Shown one piece after another: positions 55,998 through 64,000 of a stretch of 64,000 bases of DNA. This DNA is from Phycisphaerales bacterium (lineage in GTDB: Bacteria; Planctomycetota; Phycisphaerae; Phycisphaerales; SM1A02). Location: the NCBI GenBank assembly GCA_029247205.1, contig JAQWLT010000022.1, positions 1 through 64,000 of the forward strand, in the 5' to 3' direction. Position numbers and translations under genes: made by a program. The notes below the pieces were generated by a model, which made no database searches, was not told where the DNA came from, and saw only the letters and a list, made by a program, of their open reading frames with translations. Within the stretch, counting starts at the first letter, position 1. Each line of letters starts with the position of its first letter.

Positions 55998-57137
55998 CTA
56001 GCGGCGTGGGATGTCGTAATAGTCATACAGAACTTCGCCCGATGACTCACGATTGCGACGTCGCATTTCGGTGTCCTGCATACGAGTCTCCCAGTCAACT
56101 CGTCGGGCGCGATCGTCCTGATTCCGCGACATACCCTGGGCCAACATCGTGCGGTACGTTGAGCGGAACTCGTTCACAATGAGTTCGTACTCTGCTCTTG
56201 GAATCGAGCACAACATCCAACACTTGTAGGACTGCCACTCGTCTCGACCCTCCGCAAATGGGCGATTGCCAGAGTCGCCGCCCTCGTGCACGTGCCACTT
56301 CTCGAAGTGGAGTTCTTCTTCCATGACGTTCGCCAACATGGCGGGCATAACCGAATCCACGCCGATATTGACCGTCGATAAGTCGCGGCCCTGAATATTG
56401 CTGTAGTGGGGCCAATATGACTGGTTCCATGGATAGCTGGAACTTGAAATCTCTGTAGGGCATGAACTGCAACCTGATTTTGCCTGTGACTGGAATGCGT
56501 GCCTGTTGTCGCATGTACCACAGTTATCAGCGAACACCACAGGTACACCGCCCTGAACGGCCGTGGACGTACACGACCCGCAGCGATTATTCGATGCTGA
56601 ATTCGGCCAAGTAGTGTTCGAATGTCGCAAGCACGGCTCGTTGCACGACGGCTGCACCGGCATTCTGGCCAGCTCGGGCAAGGGATCTCCGCAATCCATG
56701 CAATTGCCCACGTCAACCGTCATCGTCAGTGTCTGGCCGGTTGTACCGAAGCTTCGCGGTGAGAGTCGCTGGCGGATTTGGTCATAGACATCATTGCGAG
56801 CACTTTGAACAAGGTCTCGCTCATCCAAGACGGTATAACCAACTCGTTTATTGGGCGTGCGTCTATGTTGCGACGTTCCCCACTCGCCGTCAGTAAGATG
56901 GCCCCGGTGGTCATCCGGCGTATGGCTGCGACCGATGAAGAATATGCGGTCTTCGGTCAGCGGCAATTTGCCTTGCACCCAAGCCGGCGCCTCCTGCGCC
57001 GCAGGCTTCGCTGCGGATATGACTTGAGATTCGTGCATACGCCAATTCGAGCCACAACTCACCATAGAAGCCATGCCACAAAATGCCGAAGCAACTGTGA
57101 CAACGCCAATCAAACTACGTATAGATGTCTGTCTCAC
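55998..57137 (-). CDS. Cysteine-rich LPP20-like lipoprotein, paralogue 1
   Basis: A 379-aa lipoprotein from GTG 57137 (AGGAG about ten bases upstream; the ORF track start at 57254 precedes that site). The lipobox is SMVSC with Cys28. It shares with the downstream gene the N-terminal LPP20-like part (APAWVQGKLPLTEDRIFFIGRS, ERDLVQSARNDVYDQIRQRL), the insert with five Cys pairs at 146/149, 165/169, 186/189, 206/209 and 223/226, and VNIGVDSVMPAMLANVMEEE with CWMLCSIPRAEY. An extra 25 or so residues follow the GRS motif. It is the first gene of the lipoprotein operon, with 46 bases to the paralogue. The 192-base region upstream should hold the promoter. Confidence 0.7.
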   Translation of the reverse strand: MRQTSIRSLIGVVTVASAFCGMASMVSCGSNWRMHESQVISAAKPAAQEAPAWVQGKLPLTEDRIFFIGRSHTPDDHRGHLTDGEWGTSQHRRTPNKRVGYTVLDERDLVQSARNDVYDQIRQRLSPRSFGTTGQTLTMTVDVGNCMDCGDPLPELARMPVQPSCNEPCLRHSNTTWPNSASNNRCGSCTSTAVQGGVPVVFADNCGTCDNRHAFQSQAKSGCSSCPTEISSSSYPWNQSYWPHYSNIQGRDLSTVNIGVDSVMPAMLANVMEEELHFEKWHVHEGGDSGNRPFAEGRDEWQSYKCWMLCSIPRAEYELIVNEFRSTYRTMLAQGMSRNQDDRARRVDWETRMQDTEMRRRNRESSGEVLYDYYDIPRR

Positions 57138-57329
57138 GTTGCCTACTCTCCTGTTTGGGGTCTCCCCCAGGGTCATCATCATCGCGTCAATTCTGTGACG
57201 CAAACCTCCGCAACAATGCGGCCGACTTGCGTCTCCTTGTGAATCCGGCAGCATATCAGAAGAATCACCTCTGATGCGATGGCCTCCGAAGCCATCCTAT
57301 AGACCCGTTTTTTGGCATTACAACGCGGC
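57138..57329. other. Intergenic region upstream of the lipoprotein operon
   Basis: This 192-base gap carries two short inverted repeats: ATCAGA with TCTGAT, and GATGGC with GCCATC. They are placed where the end of the SerA-like gene and the promoter of the lipoprotein operon must both lie. No gene or clear -35/-10 pair was identified. Confidence 0.3.
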
Positions 57330-58262
57330 CTAGCCCACTCCCTGGACCGCTTTCCACACCCCCTGGACGACCCAGGACATCGCCCGCTGAGCGGTTGCTG
57401 TGCGAGAGGCGGCATGCGGAAGCAGGATGACATTGGGCAGGTGGAGCAGCGGGTCATCGGCCGAGATCGGCTCCTGCTCATGCACATCCAATACCGCCGA
57501 GCGATCCGGATTGGCTACAAGCATTGCCGCCAATGCAACGCCATCGATGACGAAGCCGCGAGAGGTGTTGAGGAGCAGGGAGTTGGGCTGCAATTGGTTC
57601 AACTGATGCGTACTCAAACAATGTTTATTGCTGGCCCGCCCATCTACATGAACTGTCAACACATCGCTGGTGCGAAGCAGTGTCTCGAGATCAACGGGCG
57701 TAGCGCCAAACCGATGCTCAGCTGTGATCTCTTTGATGTCGCAATACTGGACCTGAAATCCGATCGCCGCAGCGACTTCAGCGACCCGCCTGCCGATCGC
57801 GCCGAGTCCGAGGATGCCGACGCGGCACTCACTCATTTGCCGCGACGCCATTGCGTCTCGACGGGCAGTTGCCCACTCCGCGGTGGTGTAGCCTCGGTGA
57901 ATGCGTGGCGGCAATGGCCGCAGACTTGTCGCCAAAATCGACACAACGTATTCGACGACTGCTTGCCGGTTGGCGTCGGGTGTGTTGACCACTTCGATGT
58001 TCCGCTCGCGGCAAGCATCAAGATCGATATTGTCCAGACCGGTTCCCGCACGGCCGATGACCCGCAACGCAGGCGCACGATCGAGCAGGTCTTGATCGAC
58101 TGTGGTGTAGGTGCGGACAATGAGCGCGGTGGCCTTCACAATCGCCTCATCGAAACCGGCCTCATCGACCGCGATCTGCTGCACGATCGCCCGCTCTGAA
58201 AGCCACTCGATCGCCTCCTGTGTGAGAGGCTCGGTCACGATGATTCGCTGTTCAGGGGCCAT
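57330..58262 (-). CDS. D-isomer-specific 2-hydroxyacid dehydrogenase, SerA-like
   Basis: A 310-aa NAD-dependent dehydrogenase. The N-terminal catalytic half has VIGRAGTGLDNIDLDACRERNIEVVNTPDANRQAVVEY, typical of D-3-phosphoglycerate dehydrogenase. The NAD-binding motif is VGILGLGAIGRRVAEVAAAIGF. The catalytic Arg is in LLNTSRGFV, the Glu in LDVHEQEPIS and the His in LLPHAASRT. It lacks the ACT domain of long SerA enzymes, so it may be a short phosphoglycerate dehydrogenase or act on another 2-hydroxyacid. ATG 58262 is preferred over 58289. It follows addA by 33 bases. Confidence 0.85.
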   Translation of the reverse strand: MAPEQRIIVTEPLTQEAIEWLSERAIVQQIAVDEAGFDEAIVKATALIVRTYTTVDQDLLDRAPALRVIGRAGTGLDNIDLDACRERNIEVVNTPDANRQAVVEYVVSILATSLRPLPPRIHRGYTTAEWATARRDAMASRQMSECRVGILGLGAIGRRVAEVAAAIGFQVQYCDIKEITAEHRFGATPVDLETLLRTSDVLTVHVDGRASNKHCLSTHQLNQLQPNSLLLNTSRGFVIDGVALAAMLVANPDRSAVLDVHEQEPISADDPLLHLPNVILLPHAASRTATAQRAMSWVVQGVWKAVQGVG

Positions 58263-58295
58263 GAACGCCGATTCTATCAGAGGCCGCATTTGCCC

Positions 58296-61200
58296 CTACT
58301 GGACGAATAACAGTTCAGATTCGATCGCTTCCAGGGGCAATTGGTAGATGGCTGCAACCCCTTCGGCATAGCGATCAAGTTGGGGCTGGTACCACTCGGT
58401 AGCAGCTTGACGCTCGGACTTGCTGTCGGCATGGCCGGTCTTGAAATCGATGATCGCCGCATTGGTGACCGCTCCACTACCGTCTCGGCCGAGCACGAGC
58501 CGATCAATACGGCCACGGAGCATGCCATCATCGAGCCGCACAAGCATCGGGTGCTCGGGCAATACGTCAAGACTTGAAGCATTCCACGCGGCATGCGTGT
58601 CGCGGCGAAGCGCTGTGCTGACATTGCCAGTAAGTGCCTTCTCGAATCGCTTGCGAAGCGTCTGGCGAAGATCGTCGGAGACCGGCTGTGCGAGCTGGAT
58701 TGCTGCCTCATCAAAGGCATGATCAATGGCTGCGTCCCCGGGAACACCATCTTCGATCCAGCCGACCACACGGAACAGTTCGTGCAGAATCACACCGTCG
58801 CGGCGAGCATCGCTTGACACCATGCGACATTGGTCTCGAAGGGGCATTACATCGTGCGAAGATGGGGTGAGCAGGCCCCCGACCGCTGATGGTCGTAGCC
58901 TGACTGGATTGGCAACTGGCCGTTTTGGAATCACCTCTATCAATGCAGCCTCGTCGTCACTCGAGTCAGCGGATTTCCAAATGTGCACAGGAAGTGTTGC
59001 GTCCTTGCCCTCGAGGCTGGTCTCAATCTCTGGAATCGCCGCTCGTAGGAAAGTGGCAGGCGAGAGTGAGTCCCCCACACCTGGGTTCGTCTTCATGAAT
59101 GGGCGAAACAGCAAGTGCAGCCCACTTCGCGCACGTGTGATGGCGACGTACAAAAGAGAGAGCCGGTCGGCGAGATCTCCCGCAAAGGCTTGTTCGTGGA
59201 ATGCCCGCATAATGGGCGTGTGTAGGCGTTCCTCCTTGGTGACCATTGGTGCAATCGCGCGTATGGCGCCAAGGGGATCGACCGACCAGCCTCGACATGC
59301 CGGTGAAACTTCCTTGACCATTTTGGCATCGAGCCACGGAAGAATAACCTCATCAAACTCCAATCCCTTTGAAGCGTGCATCGTCATCACCCGGACGCTT
59401 GCCGCACTTGCTTCACCGAGACCCGTTTGCTCAACATGGGCAACAAAGTCGGTCAGTCGGCGCGGGTGCGCAGAATTCCAAGCCGCGGCAATCGTGACAA
59501 TTCTTCGCAGAGCGGCGTACTCACGAGCATCTACCTGAGAAGCAATAGCGTCAACAAGTTCAGCAAGCATCTCAGGGAGACCACGGTCAACAATCAAACG
59601 TCTCACTGTGGCCGACACAGAAGCCATCGTCGCTAACCGATCTGGCAGCGTTTCAAGTGGTGCAAGATCAATCGCCTTGCCAAACGGTGAGTGGGAAACA
59701 CGAAATGCAGCGGCCGTGTGTCCTGGGTGCTCTCCCAAACGTAGTACATCAAGCAACCGTGCAGCAGCCACAATATCGTCGACCTTGCCGCTGCCCTCTT
59801 GGCTCACGGAAATGCCGGCTGCCCGCAACGCATCAGCTACCGCCGCAACATTGGCATTGCTTGGACACAGCACACCAATGGTGGATGCGAAGCGAAGTCG
59901 GCGGCCAACAATTGTCGCAGCCAACTCTGCAGCCTCATTTTCCACCGCGACATAGGCGCAAACTCGTCCGGGCATCGAAGCAAGTGGCGGGGCCGACACA
60001 TGGGGCGTGAACTCCCACCGCTCAATTGCGGCGTCGACTGCGTTAGGAGGCCCAGTCTCCACTAATCCGCATGCTGCGGCGAGTGCCGGGGGTATCTGCG
60101 AGCGACGATCGCGTTCGCCGGCAAGTGCTGTATTGGTTTCAAGTCCCTCAAAGCACGCATTGACGAAATTCATGATGACTGGTGATGATCGCCAACTCTG
60201 GGCAATCGTCTCGCTCACGAGTTCGTCGCCACCCTCCTGCTTGAGCCAGTCAATGAGCATGGGCGTGCCGCCTCGCCAGCCATAAATTGACTGTTTGCGA
60301 TCTGCCACAACCAACATGTGCCGCGGCGTTTCATAAGAACCGTCGCCGGCAAACATTTCATTCAGTAATGGCCAGAGCACACGGGCTTGCTCAACCGACG
60401 TGTCCTGGAACTCATCGAGCGCAAGATCGCGAATGCGTGCATCAAGCCGCCACGCCAACGACTCCATGCCATCGGGCGACAGTACGTCGGCCCGTGCAAG
60501 CCGATCAGCGATGTCGCCAAAGGAATACTGTCCTGCGGAACGTTGTTGCTCGTCATAGGCCTCTGCAAGAGACGCCAACAAGGAACGCCAAACATGAATA
60601 CGTGTTCGCAAGCGATCAACCAGTTGTTGGCACGCATGACTGATCAATGGCGCCATGGCGGCGCTCATGTCATCAGGCACCGCCACTCGAGAGAATTCCT
60701 TCCCTTCAACAGCAGCCGCAACGAGCGTATCAGTCAAGATGTCGCTCCATCTGCCGTCTCTCGCAGCCAGCAGCACCCGGTCATGCGCCTTCATCCAGGT
60801 TTTGTTGGGGGTACCGGATTGGGTCAGCGGCACGGGTGTGTCTGCAAGTATGCCAACAGCCGTTTCTATTCCATCTTGGTCAAGCCGCTTGCTCGTCGGA
60901 CTGATCTGCTGGTCAGAGAGACCATCGAACCACTCCCACGGATCCATGTCGCCTGACACCAGCTTGCTTCGTCGCCACAACTCCAAGAGGCCACCGCCAC
61001 GACCGTCGCCCCAGATTGTTTTAGTGATCGCTTCATGCATTGATCCCTTCAGCACTTCACTCTCGGCGGCACTGGCGAGTTCGCGAACTTCAGCTGGCGC
61101 ACACGACTGCAGCCACGTATCGATGGCCGCTCGTTGCAGTGCCTTCATGGCGGGCTGATCAGCAATCGTCCATCCTTGTGGAAGTCCCACTTGCTCAGGA

Positions 61201-61571
61201 AGCGCATGCGCCAATTGGTGGAAGATCCCGTCAAGCGTATTTATTTGCAAACGGTCGATGTGTCGCGCTACATCTTCAAGCACTGCTAGTAATTCCGCAG
61301 CGGTTGGTGGCGGATCAAGTGCGATAGCGTTCTGGTAACTAGCGAGTCGTTCTGGTTCGATCGCCCCACGCGAGAGATGACGAAGCACACGCTGCTGAAT
61401 CTCACCGGCAGCCTTGCGGGTAAAAGTTGCAGCCATCACATCGGCTACGCCAGATGAGCGATCTTCGCTCAACCGGTGGTGCTCGACCAGCCATCCAAGA
61501 ACGCGATTAGCAAGCGTGAAGGTTTTGCCGCATCCGGCATTTGCCGTAATAAGTGTGCCTACCTCTGTCAT
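58296..61571 (-). CDS. addA: AddA-like helicase-nuclease subunit (UvrD family)
   Basis: A 1091-aa DNA repair enzyme that processes double-strand ends for recombination together with AddB. From ATG 61571 (ATGA overlap with the AddB-like stop) it starts TLITANAGCGKTFTLANR (Walker A). Helicase motifs II (LALDEFQDTS), III (SIYGWRGG), V (VMTMHASKGLEFDEVILP) and VI (LLYVAITRARSGLHLLF) follow. The C-terminal nuclease domain has HELFRVVGW, AIIDFKTGH and a QLDRYAEGV segment, a PD-(D/E)xK arrangement. The ORF track start at 61673 lies inside the upstream gene. Order and architecture match AddAB rather than RecBCD. Confidence 0.92.
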   Translation of the reverse strand: MTEVGTLITANAGCGKTFTLANRVLGWLVEHHRLSEDRSSGVADVMAATFTRKAAGEIQQRVLRHLSRGAIEPERLASYQNAIALDPPPTAAELLAVLEDVARHIDRLQINTLDGIFHQLAHALPEQVGLPQGWTIADQPAMKALQRAAIDTWLQSCAPAEVRELASAAESEVLKGSMHEAITKTIWGDGRGGGLLELWRRSKLVSGDMDPWEWFDGLSDQQISPTSKRLDQDGIETAVGILADTPVPLTQSGTPNKTWMKAHDRVLLAARDGRWSDILTDTLVAAAVEGKEFSRVAVPDDMSAAMAPLISHACQQLVDRLRTRIHVWRSLLASLAEAYDEQQRSAGQYSFGDIADRLARADVLSPDGMESLAWRLDARIRDLALDEFQDTSVEQARVLWPLLNEMFAGDGSYETPRHMLVVADRKQSIYGWRGGTPMLIDWLKQEGGDELVSETIAQSWRSSPVIMNFVNACFEGLETNTALAGERDRRSQIPPALAAACGLVETGPPNAVDAAIERWEFTPHVSAPPLASMPGRVCAYVAVENEAAELAATIVGRRLRFASTIGVLCPSNANVAAVADALRAAGISVSQEGSGKVDDIVAAARLLDVLRLGEHPGHTAAAFRVSHSPFGKAIDLAPLETLPDRLATMASVSATVRRLIVDRGLPEMLAELVDAIASQVDAREYAALRRIVTIAAAWNSAHPRRLTDFVAHVEQTGLGEASAASVRVMTMHASKGLEFDEVILPWLDAKMVKEVSPACRGWSVDPLGAIRAIAPMVTKEERLHTPIMRAFHEQAFAGDLADRLSLLYVAITRARSGLHLLFRPFMKTNPGVGDSLSPATFLRAAIPEIETSLEGKDATLPVHIWKSADSSDDEAALIEVIPKRPVANPVRLRPSAVGGLLTPSSHDVMPLRDQCRMVSSDARRDGVILHELFRVVGWIEDGVPGDAAIDHAFDEAAIQLAQPVSDDLRQTLRKRFEKALTGNVSTALRRDTHAAWNASSLDVLPEHPMLVRLDDGMLRGRIDRLVLGRDGSGAVTNAAIIDFKTGHADSKSERQAATEWYQPQLDRYAEGVAAIYQLPLEAIESELLFVQ

Positions 61572-64000
61572 TTGCACGAATCCGCAGCGCGTTCGAGCAA
61601 GCGACCACTGGTAATGACTTCGATAACCTCGGCCGCGGTTGCTTCTGCTTCTGCCATGTCTGTGTCGGTCCACTTAGAGGCAATATCAAATCCACACTGA
61701 GCGTCGGTCGGCGGAAGCAAGATGTACCCGAGTCCGCTCGGCGGCACATCAATGCCGATCGATCCAAGTAGGACGCGGTACAAGGGAAGTTGGAGATTAA
61801 ACCAACCATTTTTTGTGCGGTGCGACTTCGTGGCACCGTCGGCCTTTCGCCCCGTCTTGTAATCGAGTGCTTGGTATCCATACTCATCATGCAGATCAAC
61901 GCGGTCGATCTTTCCGGTGAGGAAGAGGCCGTTGTCATCCGGGAAGCGTGGAGATGGGTGATCGGCATATTGGTGCATCCCAAAATTCCACTCAATACTG
62001 TGTACGCGCCATCCGGCTGCTGCGCGAGCGGCTTGGTGGCGGGCAAAGACGCTCAGTCGATGACGCACCATTTCAGCCTGGAGCCGAACAACGGGCAGGG
62101 GGTGTGGTCCAAACCGACTCTCCACAAATCCATCAAGCGCAGTATGAAGGTCTTGCTCGATCATTTTTGGATCGGTTGTGGGCGTGCTTGCTTCTCGCTC
62201 GGCCCGACCCCACGACTCGACCGCGTCATGGGCAAGCGTTCCGAACTGCATGGCATCAAGTTCGAAGTGCGTTTCAACATTTGTGGACTTGATACGGCCG
62301 TCACGTTCGAGCAAGAACGCGTATGGATCTTTCAGAAATGATTGGAAACTCGTTACAGAGATAGACTGAATCTTCGGCGTACCAGTGGGAAGCGGCCACG
62401 CATCGAATTCACTGACGTCACTACAAACTGTCCGCCTCGCAGCAAGCGTGGGCAGATGCTCACCCCCATCTTCGCCAACGAATCGAAGCATACGGACAGC
62501 GAGCGGCGCCCCCGACACACGCACAAGCAGTCCGCTCGGCGCCAGTGGCTCGCCGGTATTTGTTGTCTGGGCCGATGTCAGCCACACGTTGCGGCCACTG
62601 TCGATGGTGGCGGAGAGCAGGAAAGCATCGCGAGCTACGCGTCGCTTTCGAGAATCGAGTTGGAGTGCTTCGCGGTGTTGTTCGGGGAGCCAAGGATCGA
62701 TTCCTGGAGAGGACGGCACAACGCCCTCATTCATGCCCATAACGATGATGTTGTCAGCGTCGTCGAGGTGCGTGTCAAGCCAACCGATCACTTCAACGCC
62801 TCCTGTTGGATCACTGTTCTGTATCGATAGCGAGGACAAACGCCCAAGAAGAAGATGAATTGCGGAAAATGCCGTCAGTGAACGGGCATCCGATGAGAGT
62901 TCGTGTAAATCTATCAAGCAGGCGTGGACAAGCTCGATCGTGGATCCGCTCGCCGGGTCGAGATCTACGGCGTCGAGCAAGTCGAGAAGAAGATCCATCA
63001 ATCGCGTTGCCCACTGATCTGCAGGAGCTTCGCCTGCCAACCGTTGTGTCAACACCACCAGTTTCGCGAGCATGTCTTGCTCGCAAGTCTTCTCGGCCAC
63101 ATTGGCCATCGCCTCTACGTCGTGCGGGGCGTGTCGCGCCCAGCATGTGTCCCACAAATCGATTGGGTTTTGTGTGCCGGATCGTACGAGCCATGACTCG
63201 ATGATTGGATGGCGAATAAGTTCGCCCACCGCTGCTGCCGTTTGTTGGTTGGCGACAGAAGCAATCAGTGCAAGAAGTGTTCCAATCGATCCTGTGCTCG
63301 CGGACTCTCCCTCGAAACAGTCCGCTGGTACGCCTTCGCTGCCCGCTGCGGCCAAGAAGACGCGGCGAAGATTATCATCGGGCGCCACAACCCGAGCCTT
63401 GTTGGCGTCGATGTCGCCGAGCCCTGCCAATAAATCAAGCGCGGCCCCAACCTGATCGTCAATGGCGGGACACGACACAATGTGATCATCTTGAATCGGC
63501 AATGGGCATGTGCTCCAGTGCTCGATATCTACGACACCACGTTCAGAGCATGTGTCGGCCCACGATTCCTCATCGCCATGCACAAAGGCTGTGACCTCAA
63601 TACCAGATTCGGCCAGAAGTTCAAGACAGCGTTCTGGGCGCGGCTGCAGGTCAGCTGCTACAACGGTGATGTGCCGAATTCCACTTGCGTGTAGCCGACC
63701 ATCTTTGAGCGCGCGGCCATGTGCAGCGTCTCGATCAGCCAGGCCCATTCGATCAAGTTCTGCGAGCATGGTGGTATGCGTTGTAATGATGGCCGCCCAG
63801 GCCTCCGTGTCAAGCGGCAGATCTAGTTGTTCACACCGGTCAAGAATGTCTCGCGGTAGTAAGTTAGCGGCGGCCAGTTCGCGGGCAAGACGAGAGAGAC
63901 GAGTAGCAAGTTCATCCTGCTCACTCGCGACGATCTCGTCGCCATGGCCAAGGAGTGAAAACCGTTCGTCTTCGTCGAGGGTGCTCGCAGCATGCAACCA
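61568..64000 (-). CDS. addB: AddB-like nuclease subunit, N-terminus cut by the window end
   Basis: Open to the window edge, so the true start lies beyond 64000. The visible 810 or so residues include an inactivated helicase-like region with IIVMGMNEGVVPSSPGIDPWLPEQHR, a feature of AddB/RexB, and a C-terminal PD-(D/E)xK nuclease: FLTGKIDRVDLHDEYGYQALDYKTGRK and LQLPLYRVLL. The CxxCxxxxxC iron-sulfur motif that ends the Bacillus AddB is not present; only two separated cysteines remain near the end (AQCGF and DSCK). This recalls AddB forms without the cluster. It overlaps addA as ATGA. Confidence 0.85.
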   Translation of the reverse strand, partial: WLHAASTLDEDERFSLLGHGDEIVASEQDELATRLSRLARELAAANLLPRDILDRCEQLDLPLDTEAWAAIITTHTTMLAELDRMGLADRDAAHGRALKDGRLHASGIRHITVVAADLQPRPERCLELLAESGIEVTAFVHGDEESWADTCSERGVVDIEHWSTCPLPIQDDHIVSCPAIDDQVGAALDLLAGLGDIDANKARVVAPDDNLRRVFLAAAGSEGVPADCFEGESASTGSIGTLLALIASVANQQTAAAVGELIRHPIIESWLVRSGTQNPIDLWDTCWARHAPHDVEAMANVAEKTCEQDMLAKLVVLTQRLAGEAPADQWATRLMDLLLDLLDAVDLDPASGSTIELVHACLIDLHELSSDARSLTAFSAIHLLLGRLSSLSIQNSDPTGGVEVIGWLDTHLDDADNIIVMGMNEGVVPSSPGIDPWLPEQHREALQLDSRKRRVARDAFLLSATIDSGRNVWLTSAQTTNTGEPLAPSGLLVRVSGAPLAVRMLRFVGEDGGEHLPTLAARRTVCSDVSEFDAWPLPTGTPKIQSISVTSFQSFLKDPYAFLLERDGRIKSTNVETHFELDAMQFGTLAHDAVESWGRAEREASTPTTDPKMIEQDLHTALDGFVESRFGPHPLPVVRLQAEMVRHRLSVFARHQAARAAAGWRVHSIEWNFGMHQYADHPSPRFPDDNGLFLTGKIDRVDLHDEYGYQALDYKTGRKADGATKSHRTKNGWFNLQLPLYRVLLGSIGIDVPPSGLGYILLPPTDAQCGFDIASKWTDTDMAEAEATAAEVIEVITSGRLLERAADSCK

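Overview
The window most likely comes from a marine planctomycete of the class Phycisphaerae. The clues are a secreted protein with GACC-type cysteine repeats and paired dockerin-like D-x-D loops, a DUF1573 lipoprotein, a CxPSR sulfatase, a secreted Ni superoxide dismutase and many lipoproteins of Gram-negative type. This is an inference from gene content. No rRNA or other phylogenetic marker was analysed. Coding density is high and many genes are joined by ATGA or GTGA stop/start overlaps. No insertion sequence, prophage, CRISPR array or integrase was seen.

Region 1 (1-9100): a chitinase-like C-terminal fragment and a family 2 glycosyltransferase, then on the minus strand a complete arnB-arnC-arnA-arnD-arnT operon for adding 4-amino-4-deoxy-L-arabinose to lipid A. 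It is led by a flippase-like membrane protein. Catalytic residues of ArnA align at nearly the same numbers as in E. coli. ArnE/ArnF are absent, so the leading membrane protein is a candidate carrier-lipid flippase.

Region 2 (9100-16900): an S9-family peptidase, a TolB-like propeller protein and a PhoD-like phosphoesterase (all minus), divergent from rmuC, then a small HD-domain hydrolase. Region 3 (17200-20600): an apparently frameshifted hypothetical gene followed by a cysteine-rich secreted peptide, a membrane-anchored protein and a DUF1573 lipoprotein in a tight operon. Region 4 (20600-24700): a metallo-beta-lactamase-fold hydrolase, an LplT-like transporter, a phosphoglycolate-phosphatase-like HAD enzyme, a methyltransferase, a small unknown ORF and tRNA-Leu(UAA).

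Region 5 (24700-34550): a TlpA-like thioredoxin protein, a sulfatase, a dockerin-like secreted protein, a large secreted esterase, an FMN-binding glutamate-synthase-like protein and a Ni superoxide dismutase whose predicted signal cleavage exposes the metal-binding His1. Region 6 (34550-38840): phoB-phoR-Na/Pi cotransporter-phoU and tRNA-Cys. Region 7 (38900-45400): a secreted unknown, a DacZ-like c-di-AMP synthase, cyclophilin, GatB, a GH57 enzyme, PyrE and a second flippase-like protein.

Region 8 (45350-53480): a TPR-like secreted protein, an unknown secreted helical protein, an orphan OppA/OppB pair and enolase. Region 9 (53560-57140): a lipoprotein operon with a FlgO-like protein and two paralogous lipoproteins, each with five regularly spaced CxxC-type pairs. 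This is the most novel-looking block of the window. Region 10 (57330-64000): a SerA-like dehydrogenase and an AddA/AddB double-strand-break repair pair. AddB runs off the window end.
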